Below the pieces are notes generated by a model. That model was not told the DNA's origin. It did not search any database and saw nothing but the letters and a program-made list of their open reading frames with translations. 38,262 nucleotides of DNA from Oscillospiraceae bacterium (GTDB lineage: Bacteria; Bacillota; Clostridia; Oscillospirales; Oscillospiraceae): positions 1-38,262 of the forward strand of contig JAISIK010000048.1 in the NCBI GenBank assembly GCA_031262065.1. The letters are read 5' to 3'. Below are positions 22,054-29,980 of this stretch, in pieces. Position 1 is the stretch's first letter. Every line of letters starts with the position of its first letter. The position numbers and the translations under genes are program-made.

Positions 22054-23005
22054 ACAGATTATCAATGTATTCGGGTCATTGGACGAAAACATCAAGCATA
22101 TCGAGCAGACCTATCAGGTAAAAATCACAAACCGCGGCACGGAGCTGAAAATCAGCGGCGAGGAAGAATCCGCCGATAAGGCTGCGCGCGCCATCGAGGG
22201 CTTGCTGACGTTGGCTGCAAAGGGCGAGCCGATTGACGAGCAAAAGGTGCGCTATATTATCAATTTGGTGTCCACGGGAAACGACGATAAGATTTCGCAA
22301 ATGGCAAAAGACGTCGTCTGCGTTACGGCAAAGGGCAAGCCCATCAAGGCAAAGACGCTCGGGCAGCAGCGCTATTTGAAAGCCATTTTGAAAAACACGA
22401 TTACCGTCGGCGTGGGTCCTGCGGGAACGGGAAAAACCTATCTCGCGGTTGCCGCTGCGGTGTCTGCCTTTCGGGAAAAGACGGTCAACCGCATTATCCT
22501 CACCCGCCCTGCGGTCGAGGCGGGGGAGCGGCTGGGCTTTCTTCCGGGCGACTTGCAGAATAAAGTCGATCCCTATCTGCGCCCGCTCTATGACGCGCTG
22601 TACGATATGCTCGGCGCGGAGACCTATCAAAAATATTTAGAGCGCGGGAATATCGAAGTTGCGCCGCTTGCCTATATGCGCGGGCGCACCCTCGACGACA
22701 GCTTTATTATTCTCGATGAGGCGCAAAATACCACGCGCGAGCAGATGAAAATGTTCCTGACCCGCCTCGGTTTCGGCTCGAAAATTGTCATAACCGGCGA
22801 TGTAACGCAAATCGACCTGCCGGCAGACAAGGTCTGCGGGCTGAAAGACGCGGTGCGGGTGCTGGAAAATGTGCCGGATATTGCCATCTGCCGCCTCACC
22901 GCGAGCGACGTGGTGCGCCACGCGCTTGTGCAGCGCATTATCGAGGCTTACGAGAGCGCCGAGAAAAAGCCTGCCGCACAGCAAAATTACAAGAGGAAGA
23001 AATAG
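22019..23005 (+). CDS. phoH: PhoH-like ATPase
   Basis: I chose the ATG at 22019 (MTERIINAERIEQI) because AAAGGAG precedes it; the track start is 20 codons upstream. The 328-residue protein has an N-terminal KH-like RNA-binding segment (about 20-65) and a helicase-like ATPase domain: GVGPAGTGKTYLAVAAA (about 132-148), ILTRPAVEAGERLGFLPGDLQNKVDPYLRPLYDAL, FIILDEAQNTTREQMKMFLTRLGF and VITGDVTQIDLP. It is the YbeZ partner of YbeY in rRNA maturation, and ybeY is the next gene, 2 nt away. Confidence 0.95.
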   Translation: MTERIINAERIEQIINVFGSLDENIKHIEQTYQVKITNRGTELKISGEEESADKAARAIEGLLTLAAKGEPIDEQKVRYIINLVSTGNDDKISQMAKDVVCVTAKGKPIKAKTLGQQRYLKAILKNTITVGVGPAGTGKTYLAVAAAVSAFREKTVNRIILTRPAVEAGERLGFLPGDLQNKVDPYLRPLYDALYDMLGAETYQKYLERGNIEVAPLAYMRGRTLDDSFIILDEAQNTTREQMKMFLTRLGFGSKIVITGDVTQIDLPADKVCGLKDAVRVLENVPDIAICRLTASDVVRHALVQRIIEAYESAEKKPAAQQNYKRKK

Positions 23006-23007
23006 AG

Positions 23008-23508
23008 ATGAAACACAAAATCATCCTGCGCTATGCCAATCGCAAGGATCGCAGCCTTGCCCTCACTGCGCACCTGCACCGCTGTATTGCAGCGGTTTTG
23101 GAGGAAGAGGGGGTGCATGTGCCCTGCGAAATCAATGTGCTGGTAACAGACGACGCGGGCATTCGCGCAATCAACCATGCAGCGAGAAGCGTCGATAGCG
23201 AAACCGATGTGCTCTCTTTCCCGATGTTTCACTACACAGCGGGCAAGTTTCCGCGCGATGTGCAGGTGGATATCGATCGGCAGACGGGGCTTCTTCCCTT
23301 GGGCGATATGGCGATTTCCCTCGAACGCGCGCGCGACCAAGCGAAACGCTTCGGGCACTCGACCCGCCGCGAGATTGGCTACCTCACCGTGCACAGCGTC
23401 TTGCACCTGCTGGGCTACGACCACCTTGACGAAGGCGAAATGAAAACACAGATGCGTATTCGCGAAGAGTACATGATGAAAAAGATGAACTTAGGGAGAG
23501 ACAAATGA
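23008..23508 (+). CDS. ybeY: Endoribonuclease YbeY (rRNA maturation factor)
   Basis: This 166-residue single-domain metal-dependent RNase takes part in 16S rRNA 3'-end maturation and ribosome quality control. The zinc site HSVLHLLGYDH (133-143) fits HxxxHxxxxxH, the family arginine region is DTDVLSFPM-like (SETDVLSFPMF) and LGDMAISLERA is conserved. It lies between phoH and era, its functional neighbours, and overlaps era by 4 nt (ATGA). The dgkA and cdd genes that often separate ybeY from era in Firmicutes are absent here. Confidence 0.96.
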   Translation: MKHKIILRYANRKDRSLALTAHLHRCIAAVLEEEGVHVPCEINVLVTDDAGIRAINHAARSVDSETDVLSFPMFHYTAGKFPRDVQVDIDRQTGLLPLGDMAISLERARDQAKRFGHSTRREIGYLTVHSVLHLLGYDHLDEGEMKTQMRIREEYMMKKMNLGRDK

Positions 23509-24389
23509 TAACGAAATCTGCTATGATAACCATCGCAGGCAGACCCAATGTCGGCAAATCCACGCTGATCAATCGCCTCATCGGCGAAAAAATCGCCATT
23601 GTGTCGAACAAGCCGCAAACCACGAGAAACCGCATCTGCGGCGTGCTGACGCACGGCGATGCGCAGTTAGTTTTCATCGATACGCCGGGCTTTCATAAGC
23701 CGCGCACACGCTTGGGCGATTACATGGTCAATGTTGTGCGCGAATCGGTTTCGGACGTGGATGCGCTGCTTCTTCTTGTCGAGCCGATTGCAAATGTCGG
23801 CGTGCAGGAGCAGGAGCTGCTCGAGCGCATGAAAGCAAGCGGCGCACCGACGGTTCTTGTAATCAATAAGATTGATACCTTGCCCAAGGACAAGCTCCTT
23901 GCGGTAATTGCCGCATATTCGCAGGCTTACGCCTTCGACAGCATCATTCCCATCTCCGCAAAAACGGGCGACGGCGTGGAGGAATTGCTGGCTCGCTGCG
24001 CAAGTTTTGCAGGCGAAGGTCCGCAGCTGTTTCCCGACGGCATGGTTTCCGACCAGCCCGAGCGGCAGGCAATCGCGGAAATTGTGCGCGAAAAGCTCCT
24101 GTGGAATCTCGACCGTGAAATCCCGCACGGCACGGCGGTGGAAATTACCAAATTTTCAGAGCGGGAGAGCGGCGTTATCGATATCGACGCCACAATCTTC
24201 TGCGAAAGGGACAGTCACAAGGGCATTATTATCGGCAAGAACGGCGAAATGCTCAAGAAAATCAGCGCGGCTGCCCGTGTAGACTGCGAGCGCTTTATGG
24301 GCACGAAGGTCTTTTTGCAGACATGGGTCAAGGTCAAAAAAAATTGGCGCGACAGCCAGTCGATTATCCGCAATTTCGGATACGAATAA
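23505..24389 (+). CDS. era: GTPase Era
   Basis: This 294-residue protein carries G1 AGRPNVGKST (11-20), G3 DTPGF (near 59), G4 NKID and G5 SAK, plus the effector loop QTTRNRICGV and FHKPRTRLGDYM. The C-terminal KH domain (REKLLWNLDREIPHGTAVEI..IFCERDSHKGIIIGKNGEMLKKIS) carries the conserved GxxGxxxKxI. Era binds the 16S rRNA 3' end and supports 30S maturation. The start overlaps ybeY. Confidence 0.97.
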   Translation: MITKSAMITIAGRPNVGKSTLINRLIGEKIAIVSNKPQTTRNRICGVLTHGDAQLVFIDTPGFHKPRTRLGDYMVNVVRESVSDVDALLLLVEPIANVGVQEQELLERMKASGAPTVLVINKIDTLPKDKLLAVIAAYSQAYAFDSIIPISAKTGDGVEELLARCASFAGEGPQLFPDGMVSDQPERQAIAEIVREKLLWNLDREIPHGTAVEITKFSERESGVIDIDATIFCERDSHKGIIIGKNGEMLKKISAAARVDCERFMGTKVFLQTWVKVKKNWRDSQSIIRNFGYE

Positions 24390-24454
24390 TTTCCCTCGTA
24401 TATCGCGCGTGCAACGGACAATCCTAATTGCATCATATCATAGGAGGCTGCCCG

Positions 24455-24544
24455 ATGGACGCGACACAGTTTTGGAGCCTGTTTTTACAGACGGGTTCGC
24501 CCGAGGCATACCTACTCTATAAGCAGGAGAGCCATCATCCATAA
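24455..24544 (+). CDS. yqzL: YqzL-like small protein (missed by the ORF track)
   Basis: A 29-residue ORF MDATQFWSLFLQTGSPEAYLLYKQESHHP starts at 24455 with AGGAGG about 8 nt before it. The pattern FWxxFxxTGSxEAYLLYK is that of YqzL, a tiny protein encoded between era and recO in many Firmicutes, and the position is the same here. It is shorter than the usual 40-50 residues. No function is established. A perfect 18-bp palindrome begins at the base after its stop. Confidence 0.85.
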   Translation: MDATQFWSLFLQTGSPEAYLLYKQESHHP

Positions 24545-24562
24545 ATGCCGCAGCTGCGGCAT
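24545..24562. repeat. Perfect 18-bp palindrome between yqzL and recO
   Basis: ATGCCGCAGCTGCGGCAT reads the same on both strands. In RNA it would fold as a 7-bp stem with an AGCT loop, 10 nt before the recO ribosome binding site. It may modulate recO translation or be a protein site; no T-run follows. Confidence 0.6.
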
Positions 24563-24580
24563 ACATACATTGGAGCTGCC

Positions 24581-25333
24581 ATGCATCTGAAAACGCAAGC
24601 AATTGTGCTGCGCGAGACGCAGTATAACGACAACGATAAACTTTTGACCATCCTCACGCGGCACTACGGGAAAATGACCGTAAAAGCGCGCGGGGTCAAG
24701 AGCCGCGCCAGCAAGCTCAAGGCGTCGTGCCAATTGCTGGCGTTTTCCGAGTTTACCTTGCTTGAACATCGCGACCGCTATATCATCACGGAAGCGGACA
24801 CAATCGCCATGTTTTCGGAGTTGAGAAGCGATTTGGAGCTGTTGTCCCTTGCCTCTTACTTTTCGCAGGTGACGGAGCTGCTTTCGCAGGAGGACGACCC
24901 TGACCCTGCGCTCTTGTCCCTGCTTCTGTGCGCCCTGCATGCGCTGTGCCGCAACAAGCAGCCGCAGAGCCTGATTAAGGCGGGCTTTGAGCTGCGCCTT
25001 GCCTGCCTTGCGGGCTATTTGCCGGATTTGCGCGGCTGCGCCGTGTGCGGCAAACGCGATGCAGACCGCTTCAATATCACGCGCGGCGCGTTGGAATGTG
25101 CGAGTTGCGCGGCAGAGCAGGGCATACGCTTGCCGCTGTCAGCCGGAACGCTCGAGGCAATGCGCTATGTGTGCGCCGCGCCGATAGAGAAGCTGTTTTC
25201 TTTCCGTTTGTCTGCTGCCTCCTTGGCGGAGCTTAGCGGTATTGCGGAAGCCTACCTGTGCACGCGGCTGGAGCGCGGCTTTTATACCCTCGATTTTTAT
25301 AAATCCCTATTCATTACGGAGAAACAAGAATGA
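24581..25333 (+). CDS. recO: DNA repair protein RecO
   Basis: I chose MHLKTQAIVLRETQYNDNDKLL at 24581 (TTGGAG 6 nt before it) over the track start at 24545, which lies in a palindrome. The 250-residue protein has the N-terminal OB fold (ILTRHYGKMTVKARGVKSRASKL) and a zinc finger CAVC..CASC in the helical C-terminal half (LACLAGYLPDLRGCAVCGKRDA). RecO helps load RecA on gapped DNA with RecR and RecF. The stop overlaps mutS2 by 4 nt (ATGA). Confidence 0.95.
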   Translation: MHLKTQAIVLRETQYNDNDKLLTILTRHYGKMTVKARGVKSRASKLKASCQLLAFSEFTLLEHRDRYIITEADTIAMFSELRSDLELLSLASYFSQVTELLSQEDDPDPALLSLLLCALHALCRNKQPQSLIKAGFELRLACLAGYLPDLRGCAVCGKRDADRFNITRGALECASCAAEQGIRLPLSAGTLEAMRYVCAAPIEKLFSFRLSAASLAELSGIAEAYLCTRLERGFYTLDFYKSLFITEKQE

Positions 25334-27696
25334 CCGAACTATACGAAAAATCCATAAAGAAGCTGGAGCTGGACAAGGTGCTTGCGCAATTGGCGCAGTG
25401 CGCCAACAGCGAAGCTGCGAAGGCGCGCTGCGTAGCCATTTTGCCGATGGACGATGCGGGCGATATTCGCATAGCGCAGGAGCAGACAAGCGCAGCCTGC
25501 GCCCTCGTAACGAGAAAGGGTTCGCCGAGCTTCCACAGCCTCTATGCGGTTGCGCCCTCCTTGGAGCGCGCCGACCGCAGCGGCTGCCTGAATCCGTCGG
25601 AGCTTCTGCGCATCGCGGGGGTGCTTCGCTGCATTCGCGCCGCGAAAGAGTATTACAGCGGCGATTATATGCAAAGCGTGCTCGACGTGTATTTTCAAGA
25701 GCTTTCGCCCAACCGATACTTAGAGGGAAAAATCAGCACCTCGATCATTTCCGAGGAGGAAATTGCAGATGCCGCAAGCAGCGAGCTTGCCGACATTCGC
25801 CGCCATATGCGCATACAGAGCGCGAAAGTGAAGGAATCCCTGCAAAAAATCATTGCCTCGCCGACGAATGCAAAGTTCCTGCGCGAGCCGATTATCACGA
25901 TGCGCGGCGACCGCTACGTTGTCCCCGTCAAGAGCGAGTGCAAGGGCGAGATTCCGGGATTGGTGCATGATGTCTCCTCTTCCGGCGGCACATTTTTTAT
26001 CGAGCCGATGTCGGCTGTCAACGCGAACAATGCCCTGCGGGAGCTTTCCATTCGCGAACGAAAGGAAATTGAGCGCATTTTGGCGGAACTGTCCGCGGAG
26101 GCTGCCTCGTTCCGCGAGGGAATTTGCAGCAGTTATGAGATGCTGGTGATTCTCGATGTGATTTTTGCGAAAGCGCGGCTATCTTTCGGCATGAATGCAA
26201 TCGAGCCGGAGATTCGTACGAATGCAGGGCTGAGCCTGCGAAAGGCAAGGCACCCGCTTATTGATAAGAAGGCGGTCGTGCCCATCACCGTGCGTTTGGG
26301 CGATGATTTTGACACCCTCATTATTACAGGTCCGAACACCGGCGGTAAGACCGTAACGCTGAAAACCCTTGGGCTTCTGACGCTCATGGCGCCGTGCGGG
26401 CTGCACATTCCGGCAGACAGCGGCAGCTCGATTTCCGTCTTCGCACGTGTCCTTGCAGACATCGGCGACGAGCAGTCGATTGAGCAGTCCCTTTCCACAT
26501 TTTCTTCCCATATGAAAAATATCGTGGAAATTCTCAGCCATTGCGACGAGGAAACCTTGGTGCTCTTCGACGAGCTCGGCGCGGGCACAGACCCTGCCGA
26601 GGGCGCCGCACTGGCAACCGCCTTGATTGAGTTTTGCAGGCAGCGGGGTAGCCGCATTGCCGCAACGACGCATTATGCGGAGCTGAAGCTCTACGCCATG
26701 CGCACGAAGGGCGTGATGAACGCCTCCTGCGAATTTGACGTGGAAACGCTGCGCCCCACCTACCGCCTGCTCATCGGCATCCCGGGGAAGTCCAACGCCT
26801 TTGCGATTTCGCGGCGGCTGGGTCTGCCGGAGGAGATCATCGATAAGGCGAAGGGCTTTGTCAGCGAGAGCGACCGCAATTTTGAAGATGTGCTGAGCCA
26901 GCTTGAGCAGCAGCGCCTGCAGATGGAAACCGCCAAGCTGGAGGCGGAGCGTCTGCGGCAGGAAACCGCGCAGATGAAGCAAAAGTCCGAGCAGTATTAC
27001 GCGGAAATCAAAAACGAGCGCGAGAAGGCAACCCGCAGTGCGCGATTGGAGGCGCAGAGCATTATCGACAATGCCCGCCGCGCAGCAAACGAAGTGGGCG
27101 AGGAGCTCAAACAGCTGCGAAAGCAGATGCGCGAGGGCGCGGATGTGCACAATAGCCGCCAGTCCGAGCTGCGCCGCAAGCTCAATGATGCGGAAAAGGA
27201 GCTGGGAGGCGGGCAGGAGCAGCGCGAGCGTCCGCAGGCAAGCCGCGCCATTCGCCCCGGCGATACCGTAGAGGTTCTGCGCCTCGGCACACGCGCGAGC
27301 GTCATTGCAATCAACAAGGACGGCTCTTACCAACTGCAAGCGGGCATTATGAAAATCTCCGCCCGCCAGGACGAGGTCTACCTGATTGAGGAAACGCAGC
27401 AACAGGCAAAGAAAATCATCGAGCGCACGAAACGCGAGTTTCGCAGCGCAGCAGCGCCCACGGAGCTGAACCTTTTGGGTATGAGCGCAGACGAGGCGAT
27501 TGCGGAGCTGTCCGTCTTCTTAGACGGTGCGCTGTTGGCGGGCTTAACGTCCGTTCGCATTATTCACGGCAAGGGTACGGGCGTACTTCGCAAAGCGGTG
27601 CACGAGGAACTTAAACACCACCGAAACGTCAAGGGCTACCGCCTCGGCGTTTACGGCGAGGGCGAGGACGGCGTGACCATTGCCGAAATGAAATAG
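25330..27696 (+). CDS. mutS2: MutS2 (RqcU-like) ATPase with KOW and Smr domains
   Basis: This 788-residue protein has a core domain (about 1-300), an ABC-type ATPase with TGPNTGGKTVTLKTLG (Walker A, about 333), the signature IGDEQSIEQSLSTFSSHM, Walker B LVLFDELGAGTDPAEG and ATTHYAELK, a long coiled coil (about 515-630, EEIIDKAKGFV onward), a KOW-like region (RPGDTVEVLRLGTRASVIAINKDGSYQLQAG) and a C-terminal Smr domain (HGKGTGVLRKAVHEEL). MutS2 limits recombination and rescues collided ribosomes. The usual LDLRG of Smr reads LNLLG here, so the nuclease function may be altered, whereas the ATPase motifs are intact. Confidence 0.95.
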   Translation: MTELYEKSIKKLELDKVLAQLAQCANSEAAKARCVAILPMDDAGDIRIAQEQTSAACALVTRKGSPSFHSLYAVAPSLERADRSGCLNPSELLRIAGVLRCIRAAKEYYSGDYMQSVLDVYFQELSPNRYLEGKISTSIISEEEIADAASSELADIRRHMRIQSAKVKESLQKIIASPTNAKFLREPIITMRGDRYVVPVKSECKGEIPGLVHDVSSSGGTFFIEPMSAVNANNALRELSIRERKEIERILAELSAEAASFREGICSSYEMLVILDVIFAKARLSFGMNAIEPEIRTNAGLSLRKARHPLIDKKAVVPITVRLGDDFDTLIITGPNTGGKTVTLKTLGLLTLMAPCGLHIPADSGSSISVFARVLADIGDEQSIEQSLSTFSSHMKNIVEILSHCDEETLVLFDELGAGTDPAEGAALATALIEFCRQRGSRIAATTHYAELKLYAMRTKGVMNASCEFDVETLRPTYRLLIGIPGKSNAFAISRRLGLPEEIIDKAKGFVSESDRNFEDVLSQLEQQRLQMETAKLEAERLRQETAQMKQKSEQYYAEIKNEREKATRSARLEAQSIIDNARRAANEVGEELKQLRKQMREGADVHNSRQSELRRKLNDAEKELGGGQEQRERPQASRAIRPGDTVEVLRLGTRASVIAINKDGSYQLQAGIMKISARQDEVYLIEETQQQAKKIIERTKREFRSAAAPTELNLLGMSADEAIAELSVFLDGALLAGLTSVRIIHGKGTGVLRKAVHEELKHHRNVKGYRLGVYGEGEDGVTIAEMK

Positions 27697-27726
27697 GCAC
27701 AGATGATGTTTTTTTGAATATAACAG

Positions 27727-27755
27727 TTGACAAATCCCGCCGAGTTGATTATTTT
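27727..27755 (+). promoter_or_regulatory. Sigma-A promoter for the HPr-like gene
   Basis: TTGACA (27727-27732), a 17-nt spacer and TATTTT (27750-27755; four of six bases) lie 52 nt before the ATG. Confidence 0.6.
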
Positions 27756-27807
27756 ATGAGTATGAGTTTTTGCAGACACAGAGCTGGCGAAAGTAAGGGG
27801 TGAACAC

Positions 27808-28068
27808 ATGTACACAGAAAAAAAGGTCGTAAAGTGTGAATCCGGTCTTCACAATAAGCAGGCAACGTATTTTATCCAGAAGGCGAACGAGTTCCGTGCA
27901 AGCATCTGGATCGAGGCGGAAGACCGCAAAATCAATGCCAAGAGTCTTTTGGGCGTTCTTTCCATGGGCGTCACAACCGGCACGGAAATTCTGCTCATTG
28001 CCGATGGGTCGGACGAAGAAGCGGCGGTAAAATCGCTCGCTGCGATTCTGGAAAAGGACATTTTCTGA
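27808..28068 (+). CDS. HPr-family phosphocarrier protein with altered active-site loop
   Basis: This 86-residue HPr fold has His15 in SGLHNKQAT and Ser46 in NAKSLLGVLSMG at exactly the canonical positions, so both the PEP-dependent and the HPr-kinase sites exist. The usual HARPAT loop reads HNKQAT: Arg17 is Lys and Pro18 is Gln, residues that normally stabilise phospho-His15. It may be a regulatory HPr paralogue (Crh-like in idea, though Crh lacks His15) rather than the main sugar-transport HPr. AAGGGGTG lies before the ATG. No PTS gene is nearby; uvrC follows. Confidence 0.9.
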   Translation: MYTEKKVVKCESGLHNKQATYFIQKANEFRASIWIEAEDRKINAKSLLGVLSMGVTTGTEILLIADGSDEEAAVKSLAAILEKDIF

Positions 28069-28084
28069 TTCGGTCAAATGAAAC

Positions 28085-28141
28085 AGCTGTCTGAAAGGCG
28101 GTGACCATTTGTTATGGCTACGGCGTTCGGGCAGCTTTTTT
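28085..28141 (+). terminator. Long-loop terminator or attenuator before uvrC
   Basis: AGCTGTCTGAA (28085-28095) pairs over 11 bp (two G-T) with TTCGGGCAGCT (28126-28136), followed by TTTTTT. The 30-nt loop contains a ribosome-binding-like AGGCGGTGA and the start of an 11-codon ORF that runs through the T-run. It could be the simple end of the HPr-like transcript or a translation-sensitive attenuator of uvrC. Confidence 0.5.
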
Positions 28142-28149
28142 ATTGGTGA
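28114..28149 (+). CDS. Possible 11-residue leader ORF ahead of uvrC
   Basis: ATG at 28114 encodes MATAFGQLFYW and stops at TGA 28147-28149, within the uvrC ribosome binding region. AGGCGGTGA lies 9 nt before it. Its path crosses the 3' arm and T-run of the terminator-like hairpin. No known leader peptide matches; it may be coincidence. Confidence 0.25.
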   Translation: MATAFGQLFYW

Positions 28150-28155
28150 GGCGCT

Positions 28156-29976
28156 ATGACAAAAACGGAGCTAAGGCAAGCGGCATTAACGCTTCCATAC
28201 GAGCCGGGCGTGTATATCATGAAGGACGCAAGCGGCAAGGTGATTTATGTCGGCAAGGCAAAGCGGCTGAAGAATCGCGTCAGCCAGTATTTCCAAGATT
28301 CTGCGTCGCATAACGAGAAAACGAGGCGAATGGTTTCGCAGATTCACAGCTTTGATACCATTGCCGCAGCAACGGAATTTGAGGCATTGGTGCTGGAGTG
28401 TTCGCTGATTAAGCGGCATATGCCGAAGTATAATATTCTGCTGAAAGACGGCAAGGGCTACCCCTTTTTGCGCTTGGATTTGCGCGATCCCTACCCGCGA
28501 TTGACGCTTTCTTCGCACAGCAAGGACGACGGCGCGCGCTATTTCGGTCCTTTCGGCAGCCGCGGACGCACCAATCTGGCGATTGCTGCGATGCAGGAGA
28601 CGTTTCGCCTGCCAGACTGCAACCGAAAATTCCCGCGCGACGTCGGCAAGGAGCGCCCTTGCCTGAATTATCAGATGAAAAAGTGCGATGGCTGGTGCCG
28701 CCCCGCGCTCACGCAGCGCGAATACCGCGCGCGCATAGAGCAGCTGCTTCTGCTTCTTGAGGGCAAGCACCGCACGCTGAGCGACGCCCTGCGAAAGCAG
28801 ATGGAGGACGCTGCAGAGCATTTGGAATTTGAAACAGCGGCGCTCTTGCGCGATCGCCTGCACGCCATTGAGGCACTGGGGCAGCGGCAGCTCGTCACCG
28901 CAGGCAAGCGCATCGATACCGACGTTATCGGCTGGTATCAGACCGAGGCGAAGCTCTGCTTTGCGGTGCTGCATTTTATCGGCGGCAATTTGGTGGACAA
29001 AGATTTTGAACTCTTGCCTGCAACGCAGGATGACCGGGAGGTTTTTTCCTCGCTTGTTAAGCAGTATTATCTTGCGCGAAAATCAGCGCCCCGCCGCGTT
29101 CTGCTTTCTCTGCCCATGGACGATGCGCAGCTTTTTGAGCAGCTGCTTGCAGAGCAGATGCAAATTCGGACAAGCCTGCGCACCCCGCAGCGCGGGGAAG
29201 GGCGGCAGCTTGTGGAGCTTGCCGATAAGAACGCCCGCGAGGAGGCGCAGCGCGCAACCACTGCTTCTGAGCGTATCAGCGGAACGCTTCTTCTCTTGCA
29301 GTCGATGCTTTCCCTGCCGCAGATTCCGCGGCGGTTGGAAGCCTACGATATTTCCAACACCGCAGGGACGGATATTGTTGCATCCATGACCGTCTTTGCA
29401 GACGGCAAACCGAAAAGAAGCGACTATAAGCGCTTCAAACTGGAAAATATGGAAGAACAGGACGACTACGCTGCCATGCGGCAAGTGCTCTGCCGCCGCT
29501 TTTGCCATTATCTGGACGGCGATAAGGGTTTCGATGAAGCGCCGGACGCGCTTTTGATTGACGGCGGCGCGGTTCACGCACAAACGGTTCGCGCGGCGCT
29601 CCTGCAAATGGGCGTGGATCTGCCGATTTTCGGCATGGTCAAAGACGGTCGCCATCGCACCCGCGCACTGGTAACGCCGGACGGCGAGGAAATCGGGATT
29701 CAAGGAAATACCGCAGTTTTTTCGCTAATCGGGCGCATACAGGAGGAGACGCACCGTTTCGCAATTACCTACCACCGCTCTCTTCGCAGCCGCCGTGTGC
29801 GCAGCTCTGCGCTCGACGGCATTGCGGGTATCGGCGATAAGCGAAAAACGAAACTGCTCAAACACTTTCAGTCTGTCTCCGCCATTCGCGGCGCGAGCGT
29901 GGAAGAATTGCAAGAATGCCTGCCGCGCAGCGCTGCGCAGGCAGTTTACGACTATTTTCATCAGGGAGCGGAATAA
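28156..29976 (+). CDS. uvrC: Excinuclease ABC subunit UvrC
   Basis: This 606-residue nucleotide-excision repair endonuclease makes the two cuts beside a lesion with UvrAB. It has a GIY-YIG nuclease at the N-terminus (PGVYIMKDASGKVIYVGKAKRLKNRVSQYF, about 17-46), the cysteine-region ERPCLNYQMKKCDGWC, a UVR domain for UvrB (about 200-235, LRKQMEDAAEHLEFETAALLRDRL), the RNase H-like C-terminal nuclease (AYDISNTAGTDIVASMTVF, DALLIDGGAVHAQ, VKDGRHRTRAL) and a final HhH pair (LDGIAGIGDKRKTKLLKHFQSVSAIRGAS). The length is normal. GGTGAGG lies before the ATG. Confidence 0.97.
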   Translation: MTKTELRQAALTLPYEPGVYIMKDASGKVIYVGKAKRLKNRVSQYFQDSASHNEKTRRMVSQIHSFDTIAAATEFEALVLECSLIKRHMPKYNILLKDGKGYPFLRLDLRDPYPRLTLSSHSKDDGARYFGPFGSRGRTNLAIAAMQETFRLPDCNRKFPRDVGKERPCLNYQMKKCDGWCRPALTQREYRARIEQLLLLLEGKHRTLSDALRKQMEDAAEHLEFETAALLRDRLHAIEALGQRQLVTAGKRIDTDVIGWYQTEAKLCFAVLHFIGGNLVDKDFELLPATQDDREVFSSLVKQYYLARKSAPRRVLLSLPMDDAQLFEQLLAEQMQIRTSLRTPQRGEGRQLVELADKNAREEAQRATTASERISGTLLLLQSMLSLPQIPRRLEAYDISNTAGTDIVASMTVFADGKPKRSDYKRFKLENMEEQDDYAAMRQVLCRRFCHYLDGDKGFDEAPDALLIDGGAVHAQTVRAALLQMGVDLPIFGMVKDGRHRTRALVTPDGEEIGIQGNTAVFSLIGRIQEETHRFAITYHRSLRSRRVRSSALDGIAGIGDKRKTKLLKHFQSVSAIRGASVEELQECLPRSAAQAVYDYFHQGAE

Positions 29977-29980
29977 ATTT

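Noticed and set aside
24380-24401. Terminator after era
   Set aside because: The stem ATACGA/TCGTAT is only 6 bp with a 10-nt loop and no T-run; era, yqzL and recO are more likely co-transcribed.
26179-27402. 407-codon minus-strand ORF opposite mutS2
   Set aside because: It is an antisense shadow of a conserved gene, rich in L/R/H with no recognisable domain.
28101-28313. 70-codon GTG-start ORF overlapping the uvrC start
   Set aside because: It runs out of frame into uvrC with an unlikely sequence; only the shorter 28114-28149 frame was kept as a low-confidence leader.
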